Below, piece after piece: positions 1 to 6,223 of a stretch of DNA of 30,403 bases. Made by a program: the position numbers and the translations under genes. Position 1 is the first letter of the stretch; every line of letters starts with the position of its first letter. Source of the stretch: JAVBPR01 sp031549485 (GTDB taxonomy: Bacteria; Bacillota; Clostridia; Oscillospirales; Feifaniaceae); contig JAVBPR010000028.1 in NCBI GenBank assembly GCA_031549485.1, positions 1 through 30,403 of the forward strand, in the 5' to 3' direction. Below the pieces are notes generated by a model. The model did no database searches. It was not told the origin of the DNA and worked only from the letters and a program-made list of their open reading frames with translations.

Positions 1-39
1 TTTAATAAATTATTTAGCCGGAAGAAAGCAGAATTTTAA
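1..39 (+). CDS. Possible 3' end of a truncated gene
   Basis: From the first base an open frame runs for 12 codons (FNKLFSRKKAEF) to a TAA at 37-39. A basic, charged C-terminus like this is plausible for a real protein, but 12 codons cannot show coding. No terminator hairpin follows directly. The family cannot be named, and it may be chance. Confidence 0.25.
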   Translation, partial: FNKLFSRKKAEF

Positions 40-354
40 AAACTATATTTGACGGAATTACCCCGGCAGGTTTTGCCGAAATGCATCAAAGCCCGCCGAA
101 GATTCCGCAAAGAAAGGAACAGAAAGACCCGGCAAAAACAAAAGCGCGCAGGGGAAAACACAGACCTTTCGGTCTGCCCCTACACGCTTGTAAACAGCAT
201 TACTAAAGGATTTCCGCGCTTGCCAACCGAGAAGGATTGTGTTAAAATTAACACGCGGCGGCGGGTTATCCCGTATGTGTAGGGCTATCGGTTTAGTGGT
301 TCCCTATTACATGCCGAGAGGTGTTAGAGCACTTCTCGGACGCTGCGGCCTTTT
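40..354. other. Gene-poor stretch with two hairpins
   Basis: I see no convincing gene here; an open frame at 49-282 has no good ribosome binding site and reads through repeat sequence. A hairpin at 161-176 (cagacc/ggtctg) abuts cccctaca, so on the minus strand it reads TGTAGGGG followed by the hairpin, matching the dispersed elements near 795-1012. A second hairpin at 314-339 has a 10-bp stem (one G-T pair) and a 6-nt loop; it lacks an immediate T-run and its role is unknown. Confidence 0.5.
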
Positions 355-382
355 TTGCCCAGGCCTTTGTAGACAGTATAAT
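355..382 (+). promoter_or_regulatory. Promoter of the XRE regulator gene
   Basis: A perfect -10 box TATAAT lies at 377-382, with TTGCCC (4 of 6 to TTGACA) at 355-360 and a 16-nt spacer. Transcription would start near 389 and give a leader of about 75 nt before the ATG at 466. Confidence 0.55.
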
Positions 383-401
383 ACGATAAATCCATAATTA
401 C

Positions 402-415
402 AATACTATAGTATT
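402..415. promoter_or_regulatory. Candidate operator, perfect 14-bp palindrome
   Basis: AATACTATAGTATT is a perfect palindrome just downstream of the expected transcription start, followed by a further half-like AGTATT. XRE/Cro-type repressors commonly bind such sites in their own promoter region, so negative autoregulation by the 466-750 product is the natural reading. This is inferred from position and symmetry only. Confidence 0.5.
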
Positions 416-465
416 AGTATTTTCCTTTTTAAAAAGTTATTCTAAAAAAGAAAGGAAGATACAAA

Positions 466-750
466 ATGTTTAGTGAAAGATTTAAAGAGCTTAAAACAGC
501 TTATAATTATACATCAAAGCAAATTATGGACGGGTTGAAAATCTCTAAACAAACAGTTTCGAACTGGGAAAACAATAATGTACTTCCGTCCATTGATATG
601 TTGATGAAGACAGCCGCTTTTTTTAATGTAACAACAGATTATATGCTTGGTCTGAGCGATAGAAAATATATAGAAGTTTTAGATTTAACAGATAGCGAAA
701 TCGCCAGAGTCCAAATGATTATTAATGATATTTCTAAAAACAAAAAATAA
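466..750 (+). CDS. XRE-family HTH transcriptional regulator
   Basis: A 94-residue protein made almost entirely of one HTH_3 (Cro/C1-type) domain at about residues 5-63. The pattern SKQIMDGLKISKQTVSNWENN is the helix-turn-helix with the usual W-E-N after the recognition helix, and the following part (PSIDMLMKTAAFFNVTTDYMLGLSD) is the standard end of the fold. The remaining 30 residues are a short helical tail with no sensor domain. It starts at ATG 466 behind an AAAGGAAG ribosome binding site. It stands alone, with its own promoter, a palindrome upstream and a terminator at 763-793. Small lone XRE proteins of this kind are often relics of phages or integrative elements; no such element is visible here. 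The DNA target beyond its own promoter is unknown. Confidence 0.85.
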   Translation: MFSERFKELKTAYNYTSKQIMDGLKISKQTVSNWENNNVLPSIDMLMKTAAFFNVTTDYMLGLSDRKYIEVLDLTDSEIARVQMIINDISKNKK

Positions 751-762
751 AGAAAAGACTAA

Positions 763-793
763 CCACCGCGCAAATAGCGCGGCGGTTTTATTT
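763..793 (+). terminator. Intrinsic terminator after the XRE gene
   Basis: Stem CCxCCGCGC (763-771) pairs with GCGCGGxGG (777-785) around a 5-nt loop, with one internal mismatch, followed by a T-rich run. It lies 13 nt past the stop codon of the regulator. Confidence 0.8.
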
Positions 794-794
794 T

Positions 795-1047
795 TGTAGG
801 GGCGGATTCCATACCTGTCCGCAAAATTGTAGGGAGCGACGACCTCGGCGCTCCGTCTATAGCATTATCGGAATACGGCAATATTGTTAAAGAGCTTATC
901 GAAAAATTAAAAGCTATTACGAGGTATTGCTTGATAAACAAGTTATAATGCCGTATCATGCAGATTTGATTGTCGGTGTAAAAGGCGGCGTGCCGCGGTC
1001 GTCACGCCCTACGAAAATATGGCGATGCGGGAATTGCCCCATATTTT
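795..1047. repeat. Cluster of TGTAGGG hairpin elements, two in inverted orientation
   Basis: Three palindromic units lie here. Unit one (795-822) reads TGTAGGGG then stem GCGGA/TCCGC. Unit two (828-857) reads TGTAGGG then stem GGAGCG/CGCTCC enclosing GACGACC. Unit three (984-1012) is on the minus strand and reads GTAGGG, GACGACC and CGGC in the same order as unit two, with stem changes that preserve pairing. A further hairpin at 1014-1047 has a 9-bp stem (AAAATATGG/CCATATTTT). Units two and three form an inverted pair about 127 bp apart. Compensated stems suggest a mobile, structure-selected repeat such as a REP/MITE-like element. No transposase is present. Confidence 0.55.
865..984 (+). pseudogene. 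Frameshifted ORF remnant between inverted repeat units
   Basis: One frame reads LSEYGNIVKELIEKLK (865-912) and, after a one-base shift near the A-run at 909-912, another frame continues SYYEVLLDKQVIMPYHADLIVG (from 912). Joined, they make a smooth, well-composed protein segment of about 38 residues, unlike the neighbouring hairpin DNA. It has no start codon with a ribosome binding site, and the frame runs into the inverted repeat at 984. I do not recognise the family. It may be the scrap of a gene disrupted by repeat insertion, or chance. Confidence 0.3.
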
Positions 1048-1093
1048 TGCGTTATTCAATTAATGCGGAACGATGTAGGCATCGCCCGCACGC

Positions 1094-1129
1094 AAAAAAG
1101 GAGAGCGGCAAAAGCCGCTCTCCTTTTTT
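1094..1129. terminator. Bidirectional terminator
   Basis: A perfect 10-bp stem GGAGAGCGGC/GCCGCTCTCC with an AAAA loop is flanked by A6 and T6, so it works in both directions. On the minus strand it lies 8 nt past the stop codon of the DUF368 gene. Confidence 0.85.
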
Positions 1130-1136
1130 AACATAT

Positions 1137-2000
1137 TTATTCTTCTGTTGTATTAAACTTTTTGCCGAGCCGCTGGAAGAAAAGCGAAATTCCAAGCCCG
1201 CCCAAAAATGCTATAACCGCAATCAGCCAGCGCATAAAACTATCGGGTAGCGAACTCGGGAAAATCGCCGTGAGGCTGCCGCACATGAATCCGAACACCA
1301 AATAATAGGCAAAGCAGGTATACCGCTCAAAAACAAATTTTGTAACCCTTGAAAACAGCACCATCCCGAGCGCGAAACAAATCACAAACGGAAGAAGAAC
1401 CGAAGCGGCGCCCCAAAAATTCGTGATATACCCTGCCGCCGTCTGCAATAGGTAATCATAAACTGAAAACAGCATCAGAATCATCGAAATCGACATTCCC
1501 GGCATCATGCTGCACACTCCGCAGACGAGCCCCGAAACGCAAAGATACCACAAGCTGACCTGCATCATAGCCTCTCCGGCGAAGTTGTTTCTTGCCAAAA
1601 TCCCGAAAGTACAGGCGATGGCAAAAGTCACGATAAGCCCGACAAGATAGTGCACCTTGAATTTTGCGAGAGTCATCCGCTTAAAAATATTCGGAAGTCC
1701 GCCGGCAATCAGCCCCATAAAAAGAAGCCTTGCCCCGACCGGGTAATTTTCAAAGATATACGCGAAAAGCTCGACAAACAAGGCGATGCTAAGTATCGCG
1801 CCAAGTCCCACCGGAATGATATATCCAAGATTTTTTTTGAAATTTTTAAAAGGGTTTGAAACAATTATTATGAGGTCCTCATAGATGCCCATCATAAGCG
1901 CAATAACGCTGCTGCTGACTCCCGGGGCGATAACGCTCAGCCCCAAAAAACAGCCGCACAGCATACGATATAAAAATTTTTTCAATTTCTCTGCCGTCAT
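1137..2000 (-). CDS. DUF368 membrane protein, probable polyprenyl-phosphate translocase
   Basis: A 287-residue, multi-pass integral membrane protein with about eight hydrophobic segments. Residues 12-40 (CGCFLGLSVIAPGVSSSVIA, then LMMGIYEDL) match the N-terminal DUF368 signature, and an internal related motif follows near the middle (CGVCSMMPGMSISMILMLF), the inverted-repeat pattern of the family. DUF368 proteins (PopT) were shown to recycle undecaprenyl phosphate across the cytoplasmic membrane, returning the carrier for cell-wall and surface glycan synthesis; that function is inferred here from the family. It starts at ATG 2000 behind AAAGGAAG, 18 nt after the acetyltransferase gene with which it probably forms an operon, and ends at a bidirectional terminator. 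The length is normal for the family. Confidence 0.85.
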   Translation of the reverse strand: MTAEKLKKFLYRMLCGCFLGLSVIAPGVSSSVIALMMGIYEDLIIIVSNPFKNFKKNLGYIIPVGLGAILSIALFVELFAYIFENYPVGARLLFMGLIAGGLPNIFKRMTLAKFKVHYLVGLIVTFAIACTFGILARNNFAGEAMMQVSLWYLCVSGLVCGVCSMMPGMSISMILMLFSVYDYLLQTAAGYITNFWGAASVLLPFVICFALGMVLFSRVTKFVFERYTCFAYYLVFGFMCGSLTAIFPSSLPDSFMRWLIAVIAFLGGLGISLFFQRLGKKFNTTEE

Positions 2001-2018
2001 TTTACTTCCTTTATTCGC

Positions 2019-2528
2019 CTATTCGCCTTTGATGAGAGCGTACATTTTACAGTCCGCGATTTCCCCGTTTTTTATAGCATTTTTTCGCAAAACGCCTTCA
2101 AGGGAAAATCCAGCTTTTTCAAGAACCCTGCAGGACGCGGCGTTAAATGAATACGGCTCCGCAAAAATCCTTATAATATCAGTATTTTGAAAAACCCACT
2201 CGCAAGCGGCTTTTACCGCTTGTGTGCAAATTCCTTTACCCCAAAAACGCTCCCCGATATAATAACCAATTTCGGCTGTAAATCTATGGACATTATCTTT
2301 AGGAAACACGCCGATGTTTCCCGCCACTTCGCCAGAAACGGTGATAGCCCAAGTAAATGAAGTTTTGCCGTCCGCCGCAAGAACGCCCGAAATATAATCC
2401 AAACCGTCTTTTTCAGTATATGGAAAAGGCAGCCCGTCTCTTAGATTGTCCTGAACTTTTTTGTTGTTCACCGCTTGCGCCAGCGCTTTCGCGTCATCCA
2501 AGCAGAGCTTTCGCAATGCTACCTGCAT
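2019..2528 (-). CDS. GNAT-family N-acetyltransferase (RimJ/RimL type)
   Basis: A 169-residue single-domain acetyltransferase that would move the acetyl group of acetyl-CoA to an amine. It is of the RimJ/RimL (Acetyltransf_3) subgroup: the N-terminal LRKLCLDDAKALAQAVNN, the strand AEIGYYIGERFWGKGICTQAV containing the acetyl-CoA pyrophosphate loop (R-F-W-G-K-G), and the late motif NAASCRVLEKAGFSLEGVLRKNA are all typical. The family acts on protein N-termini, amino sugars or small molecules; sequence alone does not fix the substrate. It is the first gene of a two-gene unit with the DUF368 translocase, behind a minus-strand promoter at 2555-2583. The link with the translocase may be just co-transcription. 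Confidence 0.88.
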   Translation of the reverse strand: MQVALRKLCLDDAKALAQAVNNKKVQDNLRDGLPFPYTEKDGLDYISGVLAADGKTSFTWAITVSGEVAGNIGVFPKDNVHRFTAEIGYYIGERFWGKGICTQAVKAACEWVFQNTDIIRIFAEPYSFNAASCRVLEKAGFSLEGVLRKNAIKNGEIADCKMYALIKGE

Positions 2529-2554
2529 AATTTTTCCACTTTTCTTTTTTACTT

Positions 2555-2583
2555 ATTATATCATATAAGCGAGGGTTTCTAAA
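2555..2583 (-). promoter_or_regulatory. Promoter for the GNAT/DUF368 unit
   Basis: On the minus strand a perfect TATAAT (2555-2560) is preceded by TTTAGA (2578-2583, 4 of 6) with a 17-nt spacer. It lies 27 nt upstream of the acetyltransferase start codon. Confidence 0.6.
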
Positions 2584-2652
2584 AAGAGTTTTTTGCGATA
2601 GAATTAAAAATTTTTGCGTGCGCCAAATTCGCTTGCATTTTATTATATAAAA

Positions 2653-2681
2653 TTGACAATTATATGATTTTAGTTTAAAAT
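2653..2681 (+). promoter_or_regulatory. Strong promoter of tRNA-Ser
   Basis: A perfect -35 TTGACA (2653-2658) and TAAAAT (2676-2681) are separated by 17 nt in A/T-rich DNA. Expected start is near 2688, about 24 nt before the mature tRNA. Confidence 0.8.
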
Positions 2682-2711
2682 ATTAATTTGTCGACATAAT
2701 ATATTTGATAC

Positions 2712-2800
2712 GGAGGAGTATCGAAGTGGTCATAACGAGGCGGTCTTGAAAACCGTTTGGGTGCAAGCCCACGGGGGTTCGAATCCCTCCTCCTCCGCCA
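2712..2800 (+). tRNA. tRNA-Ser (anticodon UGA)
   Basis: The acceptor stem GGAGGAG (2712-2718) pairs fully with CTCCTCC (2790-2796). It is followed by the discriminator G and an encoded CCA (2798-2800). The anticodon arm has a 5-bp stem with loop CTTGAAA, placing anticodon TGA at 2747-2749. A long variable arm (TGGGTGCAAGCCCA region) identifies it as a class II tRNA, as expected for serine. The T arm carries GGTTCGAATCC. It has its own promoter and a terminator directly abutting the 3' end. Confidence 0.95.
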
Positions 2801-2842
2801 AAATAAAGAAGTCCTGCACTTTGCGGGACTTCTTTATTTTTT
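2800..2842 (+). terminator. Terminator of tRNA-Ser
   Basis: A perfect 15-bp stem (AAAATAAAGAAGTCC, 2800-2814, with 2826-2840) extends further through a G-T pair into the loop region and ends in T6. It begins at the final A of the CCA end. Confidence 0.88.
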
Positions 2843-3021
2843 GTGAATTATCAAAGCGGGATTCGAACCCCGGGAGGGCTGCGGGCGGCAGGAAAAGCTG
2901 CCGGCGGCAGGTTTTTAGCCCGCAGTAGGAGCGCGGTACCGAAATGCAAAGCATTTGGGTGCGCGACGTCATCAGTATGCCGGAGCGCAGCGAGGCAGAC
3001 GTGAATCCCTCCTCCTCCGCC

Positions 3022-3064
3022 AAAATAAAGAAGTCCCGCACTTTGCGGGGCTTCTTTATTTTTT
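3022..3064 (+). terminator. Second copy of the tRNA terminator
   Basis: This is the duplicate of the 2800-2842 hairpin at offset 222. Its inner stem differs (CCCGC/GCGGGG) but pairing is kept, so the structure is intact although no gene ends directly before it. Confidence 0.7.
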
Positions 3065-3160
3065 GTGAATTATCAAAGAGGGATTCGAACCCCGGGAGGG
3101 CTGCGGGCGGCAAGAAAAGCTGCCGGCGGCAGGTTTTAAAAACTATCCTTATAAAATATC

Positions 3161-3189
3161 AGCCATACCGTTTCGGTATGGCTGTTTTA
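3161..3189 (+). terminator. Terminator-like hairpin
   Basis: A perfect 10-bp stem AGCCATACCG/CGGTATGGCT with a TTT loop is followed by GTTTTAT. There is no gene immediately upstream, so it may end read-through from the tRNA region or be the relic of a lost gene. Confidence 0.6.
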
Positions 3190-3190
3190 T

Positions 3191-3219
3191 TTCCGGAAAA
3201 TCTTTTTATTACTTATAAT
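3191..3219 (+). promoter_or_regulatory. Weak candidate promoter for the oxidoreductase unit
   Basis: A perfect TATAAT lies at 3214-3219, 91 nt before the ATG at 3310. The 17-nt-spaced -35 position holds TTCCGG, a poor match, so an activator or another promoter may be used. Confidence 0.35.
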
Positions 3220-3309
3220 TTTGCGTTAATGGAAATACTAAAGTGGTAAAACTCCGTCCTGCCGGCAGATACTTAAAATAAGAAATTAGCGCAAAATGAG
3301 GTAATAAAT

Positions 3310-4608
3310 ATGAATTCCATTTGGACCGAAACTATAAATATAAAGGATTTTCAGGCGCTTGATGGCGACCGGAAAACCGATGTGCTGATAATCGGCGGAG
3401 GCATTGCCGGGATGCTTTGCGCCCGCTTTTTGCACGATGCCGGCATTGATTACATGCTTGTTGAATCAAACAAAATCGGCAGCGGCATCACAAAAAACAC
3501 CACCGCAAAAATCACATCGCAGCACGGGCTGATGTACGACAAACTTCTAAAAGACGCGGGGGTGGAAAAAACGAAAATGTACCTTCGCGCAAACGAGCTT
3601 GCCATTTCGCAATTTAAAAAGCTGTCTGAAAATTTTTCCTGCGATTTTGAGGAAAAGGATGCTTTTGTATACTCAAAAGATGATATTAGAGCCATTGAAG
3701 CCGAAATAACTGCGCTTCATAAAATCGGATATAGCGCGAGATTTACAAATTCTGTGCCCCTGCCCTTTGACATCGCGGGGGCGGTTCGCTTTGAAAAACA
3801 GGCGCAGTTCCACCCCAAAAAATTCCTCGCGGGAATTTCGCAGGATCTTAATATCTTCGAAAACACTTTGGTAAAAGAGCTGATGCCTGGCAAAGCGGTT
3901 ACAAACCGCGGCGTAATCTCTGCCGAAAAAATCATTGTTGCCACGCATTTTCCGTTTCTCAACAAGCATGGCGCATATTTTTTAAAAATGTATCAACACC
4001 GCTCCTACGCGATTGCTCTTGAAAATGCGCCGAATATCGGCGGTATGTATCTCGAGGAAAAAATCGACGGGCTTTCGTTTAGAAATTACGATAATCTGCT
4101 CATAATCGGTGGCGGCGACCACAAAACCGGCAAAGAGGGCGGCAACTGGAAAGTGCTGCGGGAGCTCGCGGAGCAAAGCTATCCCGTCGCGAAAGAAACT
4201 TACGCATGGGCGGCGCAGGACTGCATGACTCTTGACGGCGTTCCGTATATCGGAAAATACGGCGGCTCCGCTAAAGGGCTTTACGTCGCGACCGGTTTTA
4301 ATAAATGGGGCATGACTTCAAGCATGGTAGCGGCGATGATTTTGCGCGACACGGTGCAGGGCAAAAAAAATGATTTTGCCGAAGTTTTTTCGCCGCAACG
4401 CAGCATGTTAAAGCCTCAGCTTCTCATAAACGGATTTAACGCGGTTACAAATTTATTGCGTTTCTCGCAAAAACGATGCCCTCATCTCGGGTGCGCGCTT
4501 CGGTGGAATTCGGTCGAGCGAACGTGGGACTGCCCCTGCCACGGCTCTCGATTTGAGGAGCATGGCGAGCTGATCGACAATCCCGCCACAGGAGATTTAA
4601 AACTTTGA
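3310..4608 (+). CDS. FAD-dependent oxidoreductase with C-terminal Rieske domain (YhfW-like)
   Basis: A 432-residue two-domain protein. Residues 22-53 (DVLIIGGGIAGMLCARFL, with GGGIAG at 29-34) form the FAD-binding Rossmann fold of the DAO family, and the same domain continues to about 365 (YVATGFNKWGMTSSMVAA is the second FAD-contact strand). The C-terminus is a Rieske [2Fe-2S] domain with C-P-H at 390-392 and C-P-C-H at 408-411, i.e. both Cys-His ligand pairs. This matches the YhfW family of Bacillus, whose substrate is not established; electrons would pass between flavin and the 2Fe-2S cluster. No signal peptide or membrane span is seen, so it should be cytoplasmic. It starts at ATG 3310 behind GAGGT. 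Its stop codon overlaps the TTG start of the tocopherol-cyclase-like gene, so the two are translationally coupled and probably share a pathway. Confidence 0.9.
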   Translation: MNSIWTETINIKDFQALDGDRKTDVLIIGGGIAGMLCARFLHDAGIDYMLVESNKIGSGITKNTTAKITSQHGLMYDKLLKDAGVEKTKMYLRANELAISQFKKLSENFSCDFEEKDAFVYSKDDIRAIEAEITALHKIGYSARFTNSVPLPFDIAGAVRFEKQAQFHPKKFLAGISQDLNIFENTLVKELMPGKAVTNRGVISAEKIIVATHFPFLNKHGAYFLKMYQHRSYAIALENAPNIGGMYLEEKIDGLSFRNYDNLLIIGGGDHKTGKEGGNWKVLRELAEQSYPVAKETYAWAAQDCMTLDGVPYIGKYGGSAKGLYVATGFNKWGMTSSMVAAMILRDTVQGKKNDFAEVFSPQRSMLKPQLLINGFNAVTNLLRFSQKRCPHLGCALRWNSVERTWDCPCHGSRFEEHGELIDNPATGDLKL

Positions 4609-5435
4609 AACCGTATTTTGAGGGGCTGTATTTTAAACATCAAAAAGGCGATAACACGCTCTCTTTTATCGCCGGGATTGCAGCGGACCGCGCGTTTATA
4701 CAGATAATAAACAACAGCGGCTCAAAGGTAATTTCCTTTCCGCGCTCCGAATATTCCAAAGGCAAGGTTTTGCGCATTGCCGATAGTAGCTTTTCGGATT
4801 ACGGCATAAAAATCAATATTAAACAATGCGGCATATCCGCTTCGGGCGAAATCAAATATTTTGATAAAACGCCGCTTAAATACGATATCATGGGGCCTTT
4901 TCGCTTTTTCCCCATGCAATGCCGTCACAAAGTTTTGAGCCTTTATCACCGCACCGAGGGAGCTATCGAGATAAACGGCGAAAAATTTGATTTTGCCGGC
5001 GGAGTGGGTTATATCGAAGGGGACAGCGGCAGGGATTTCCCAAAAAATTATTCCTGGATACATTGCAGTGATTTCCCCGGAAAATGCAGCATTATGGTAT
5101 CGATAGCCGATATTCCGTTTATGGGTTTTGAATTCCGGGGATGTATCGCCGCCATTTACTTTGAGGACAAAGAATACCGGCTTGCGACCTATCTCGGCGC
5201 GAAAATCGCGGAATGCAGCGAAAACAAAATAATTATTGCCGGCGGAAAAATGCGGCTTGAAATCGATATCGATTGCTCGATCGGCCACAACCTTCTCGCC
5301 CCCGCGGACGGGGTGATGACCAGAAATATTTCGGAACGCATTGCCTGTTCTGCCCGTTTCCGATTCTTCCGCGGAAAGAAAATCCTGTTTGACTACCACA
5401 GCAATAACGCGAGTTTCGAGTATTCGAAACAATAG
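4605..5435 (+). CDS. Tocopherol cyclase-like family protein
   Basis: A 276-residue soluble protein. The opening YFEGLYFKHQKGDNTLSF and the central GGVGYIEGDSGRDFPKNYSWIHCSDF match the bacterial branch of the tocopherol cyclase-like family (PF14249), which is beta-rich. In plants the homologue closes the chroman ring of tocopherols; bacteria such as this one do not make tocopherol and the true bacterial activity is not known to me. It starts with TTG at 4605 within a TTGA overlap with the preceding Rieske oxidoreductase, with AGGAGA at 4590-4595 as ribosome binding site. This coupling to a flavin/Rieske redox enzyme suggests action on the same, perhaps isoprenoid or hydrophobic, metabolite, but that is inference. 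A terminator follows at 5459. Confidence 0.8.
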   Translation: MKPYFEGLYFKHQKGDNTLSFIAGIAADRAFIQIINNSGSKVISFPRSEYSKGKVLRIADSSFSDYGIKINIKQCGISASGEIKYFDKTPLKYDIMGPFRFFPMQCRHKVLSLYHRTEGAIEINGEKFDFAGGVGYIEGDSGRDFPKNYSWIHCSDFPGKCSIMVSIADIPFMGFEFRGCIAAIYFEDKEYRLATYLGAKIAECSENKIIIAGGKMRLEIDIDCSIGHNLLAPADGVMTRNISERIACSARFRFFRGKKILFDYHSNNASFEYSKQ

Positions 5436-5458
5436 AAGTTCTGCACATTCAGAATGGC

Positions 5459-5485
5459 AAAGGCTGCATTTTTGCAGCCTTTTTT
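5459..5485 (+). terminator. Intrinsic terminator
   Basis: Stem AAAGGCTGCA/TGCAGCCTTT with a short T loop runs into T6, 23 nt after the tocopherol-cyclase-like gene. Confidence 0.85.
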
Positions 5486-5552
5486 GTTTACAAATCTGTC
5501 ATATTGTTTTATATAAATTATGTTAAAATAGCCTTGAATTTACGGAGGGTTT

Positions 5553-6194
5553 ATGTTTTATTACGTTTTTCATATATTGCTCGGCTCGGTTTTCGGCTTT
5601 ATTCCGCTTCTGCCGATTCTTGCGCTTTATCATTTTTTCCTCGCAAAAAAAGAAAAGGTGAAAGGTCTTGCGCCTTCCCTTTCGCACACGATTTTCATCT
5701 ATATTTTTTGCTTTTCGCTTTTATCGATTTTTACCGCGACCGCCGCGCCGAATATCTACAGCCACGCAGGCACGCTAAGGCTGAACCTTATCCCGTTTAT
5801 CGATATAACGACAAACTATGTGCAGTATGTTGAAAATATTCTGCTCTTTATCCCGTTTGGATTTTTGCTGCCCTTGCTTTGGAAAAATTTCGGGAAACTG
5901 CGCATGACGCTTATCGCGGGAGCGGGTTTTTCGCTGTTTATCGAAATAGTTCAGATATTTACTATCCGGGTTACCGATATCGACGATTTGCTGATGAACA
6001 CCGCGGGCACGGTAATCGGATATTTTATTTTTATCGGAATAAAAAAGGCATTTCCGAAAATCACTAATTGTTCGCTTGATACAACCCGCCGCAAATGGGA
6101 GCCGTATATTTACTTTGGATTTTCTTATTTTGTTATGTTTTTCTTCGCGCCTTTAGTCGGTTCACTTTTTCTCGGACCTGCGAGATTCCAATAA
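5553..6194 (+). CDS. VanZ-family membrane protein
   Basis: A 213-residue integral membrane protein with about five transmembrane segments. The block LRLNLIPFIDITTNYVQYVENILLFIPFGFLLPLLW followed by the polar signature FSLFIEIVQIFTIRVTDIDDLLMNTAGTVIGYF is the VanZ-like core (PF04892): N-x-x-L-F-I-P-F-G and the late D-I-D-D-L-x-x-N-x-x-G. VanZ itself gives low teicoplanin resistance by an unknown route; most homologues are housekeeping proteins of unknown function and resistance should not be inferred. It starts at ATG 5553 behind GGAGGG, with an extended -10 (TGTTAAAAT, about 5520-5529) upstream, and ends at a bidirectional terminator. It is a single-gene unit. Confidence 0.85.
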   Translation: MFYYVFHILLGSVFGFIPLLPILALYHFFLAKKEKVKGLAPSLSHTIFIYIFCFSLLSIFTATAAPNIYSHAGTLRLNLIPFIDITTNYVQYVENILLFIPFGFLLPLLWKNFGKLRMTLIAGAGFSLFIEIVQIFTIRVTDIDDLLMNTAGTVIGYFIFIGIKKAFPKITNCSLDTTRRKWEPYIYFGFSYFVMFFFAPLVGSLFLGPARFQ

Positions 6195-6220
6195 AAAAAC
6201 GCCCATTCGGGCGTTTTTTT
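6193..6220. terminator. Bidirectional terminator between VanZ and Crp/Fnr genes
   Basis: CGCCC/GGGCG with loop ATTC is flanked by A7 and T7, so it ends both the plus-strand VanZ gene and the minus-strand regulator whose stop codon is at 6224. Confidence 0.88.
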
Positions 6221-6223
6221 ATT

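Larger units (their letters stand above)
2781..3137 (+). repeat. 135-bp direct repeat including the tRNA-Ser 3' end
   Basis: Bases 2781-2915 recur at 3003-3137 with a constant offset of 222 and only a few substitutions, no gaps. Each copy holds the last 17 bases of the tRNA plus CCA, the complete terminator, and a downstream GC-rich palindromic tract (gctgcgggcggc, gctgccggcggcagg). The second copy has no intact tRNA in front of it; the 87 bp between copies show only a short TTTGGGTGC match to the tRNA. Both copies also carry GGGATTCGAACCCC, an inverted copy of the tRNA T arm. Reading frames across this area are artefacts of these repeats. A tandem duplication or the scar of an element that used the tRNA 3' end as attachment site would both fit. 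Confidence 0.85.

Noticed and set aside
49..282. 77-codon open frame near the window start
   Set aside because: No ribosome binding site, very basic composition, and it reads through the TGTAGGGG hairpin element.
927..1250. 107-codon open frame through the repeat cluster
   Set aside because: Its first part belongs to the frameshifted remnant and the rest crosses repeats, a terminator and the antisense of the DUF368 gene.
2730..3249. Open frames on both strands across the tRNA repeat area
   Set aside because: They are translations of the tRNA, its terminator and the duplicated GC-rich tract; such peptides are known artefacts around tRNA genes and lack ribosome binding sites.
5553..6194. Glycopeptide resistance call for the VanZ-family protein
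   Set aside because: No vanA/vanH/vanX or sensor genes are nearby and VanZ-like proteins are widespread housekeeping membrane proteins.
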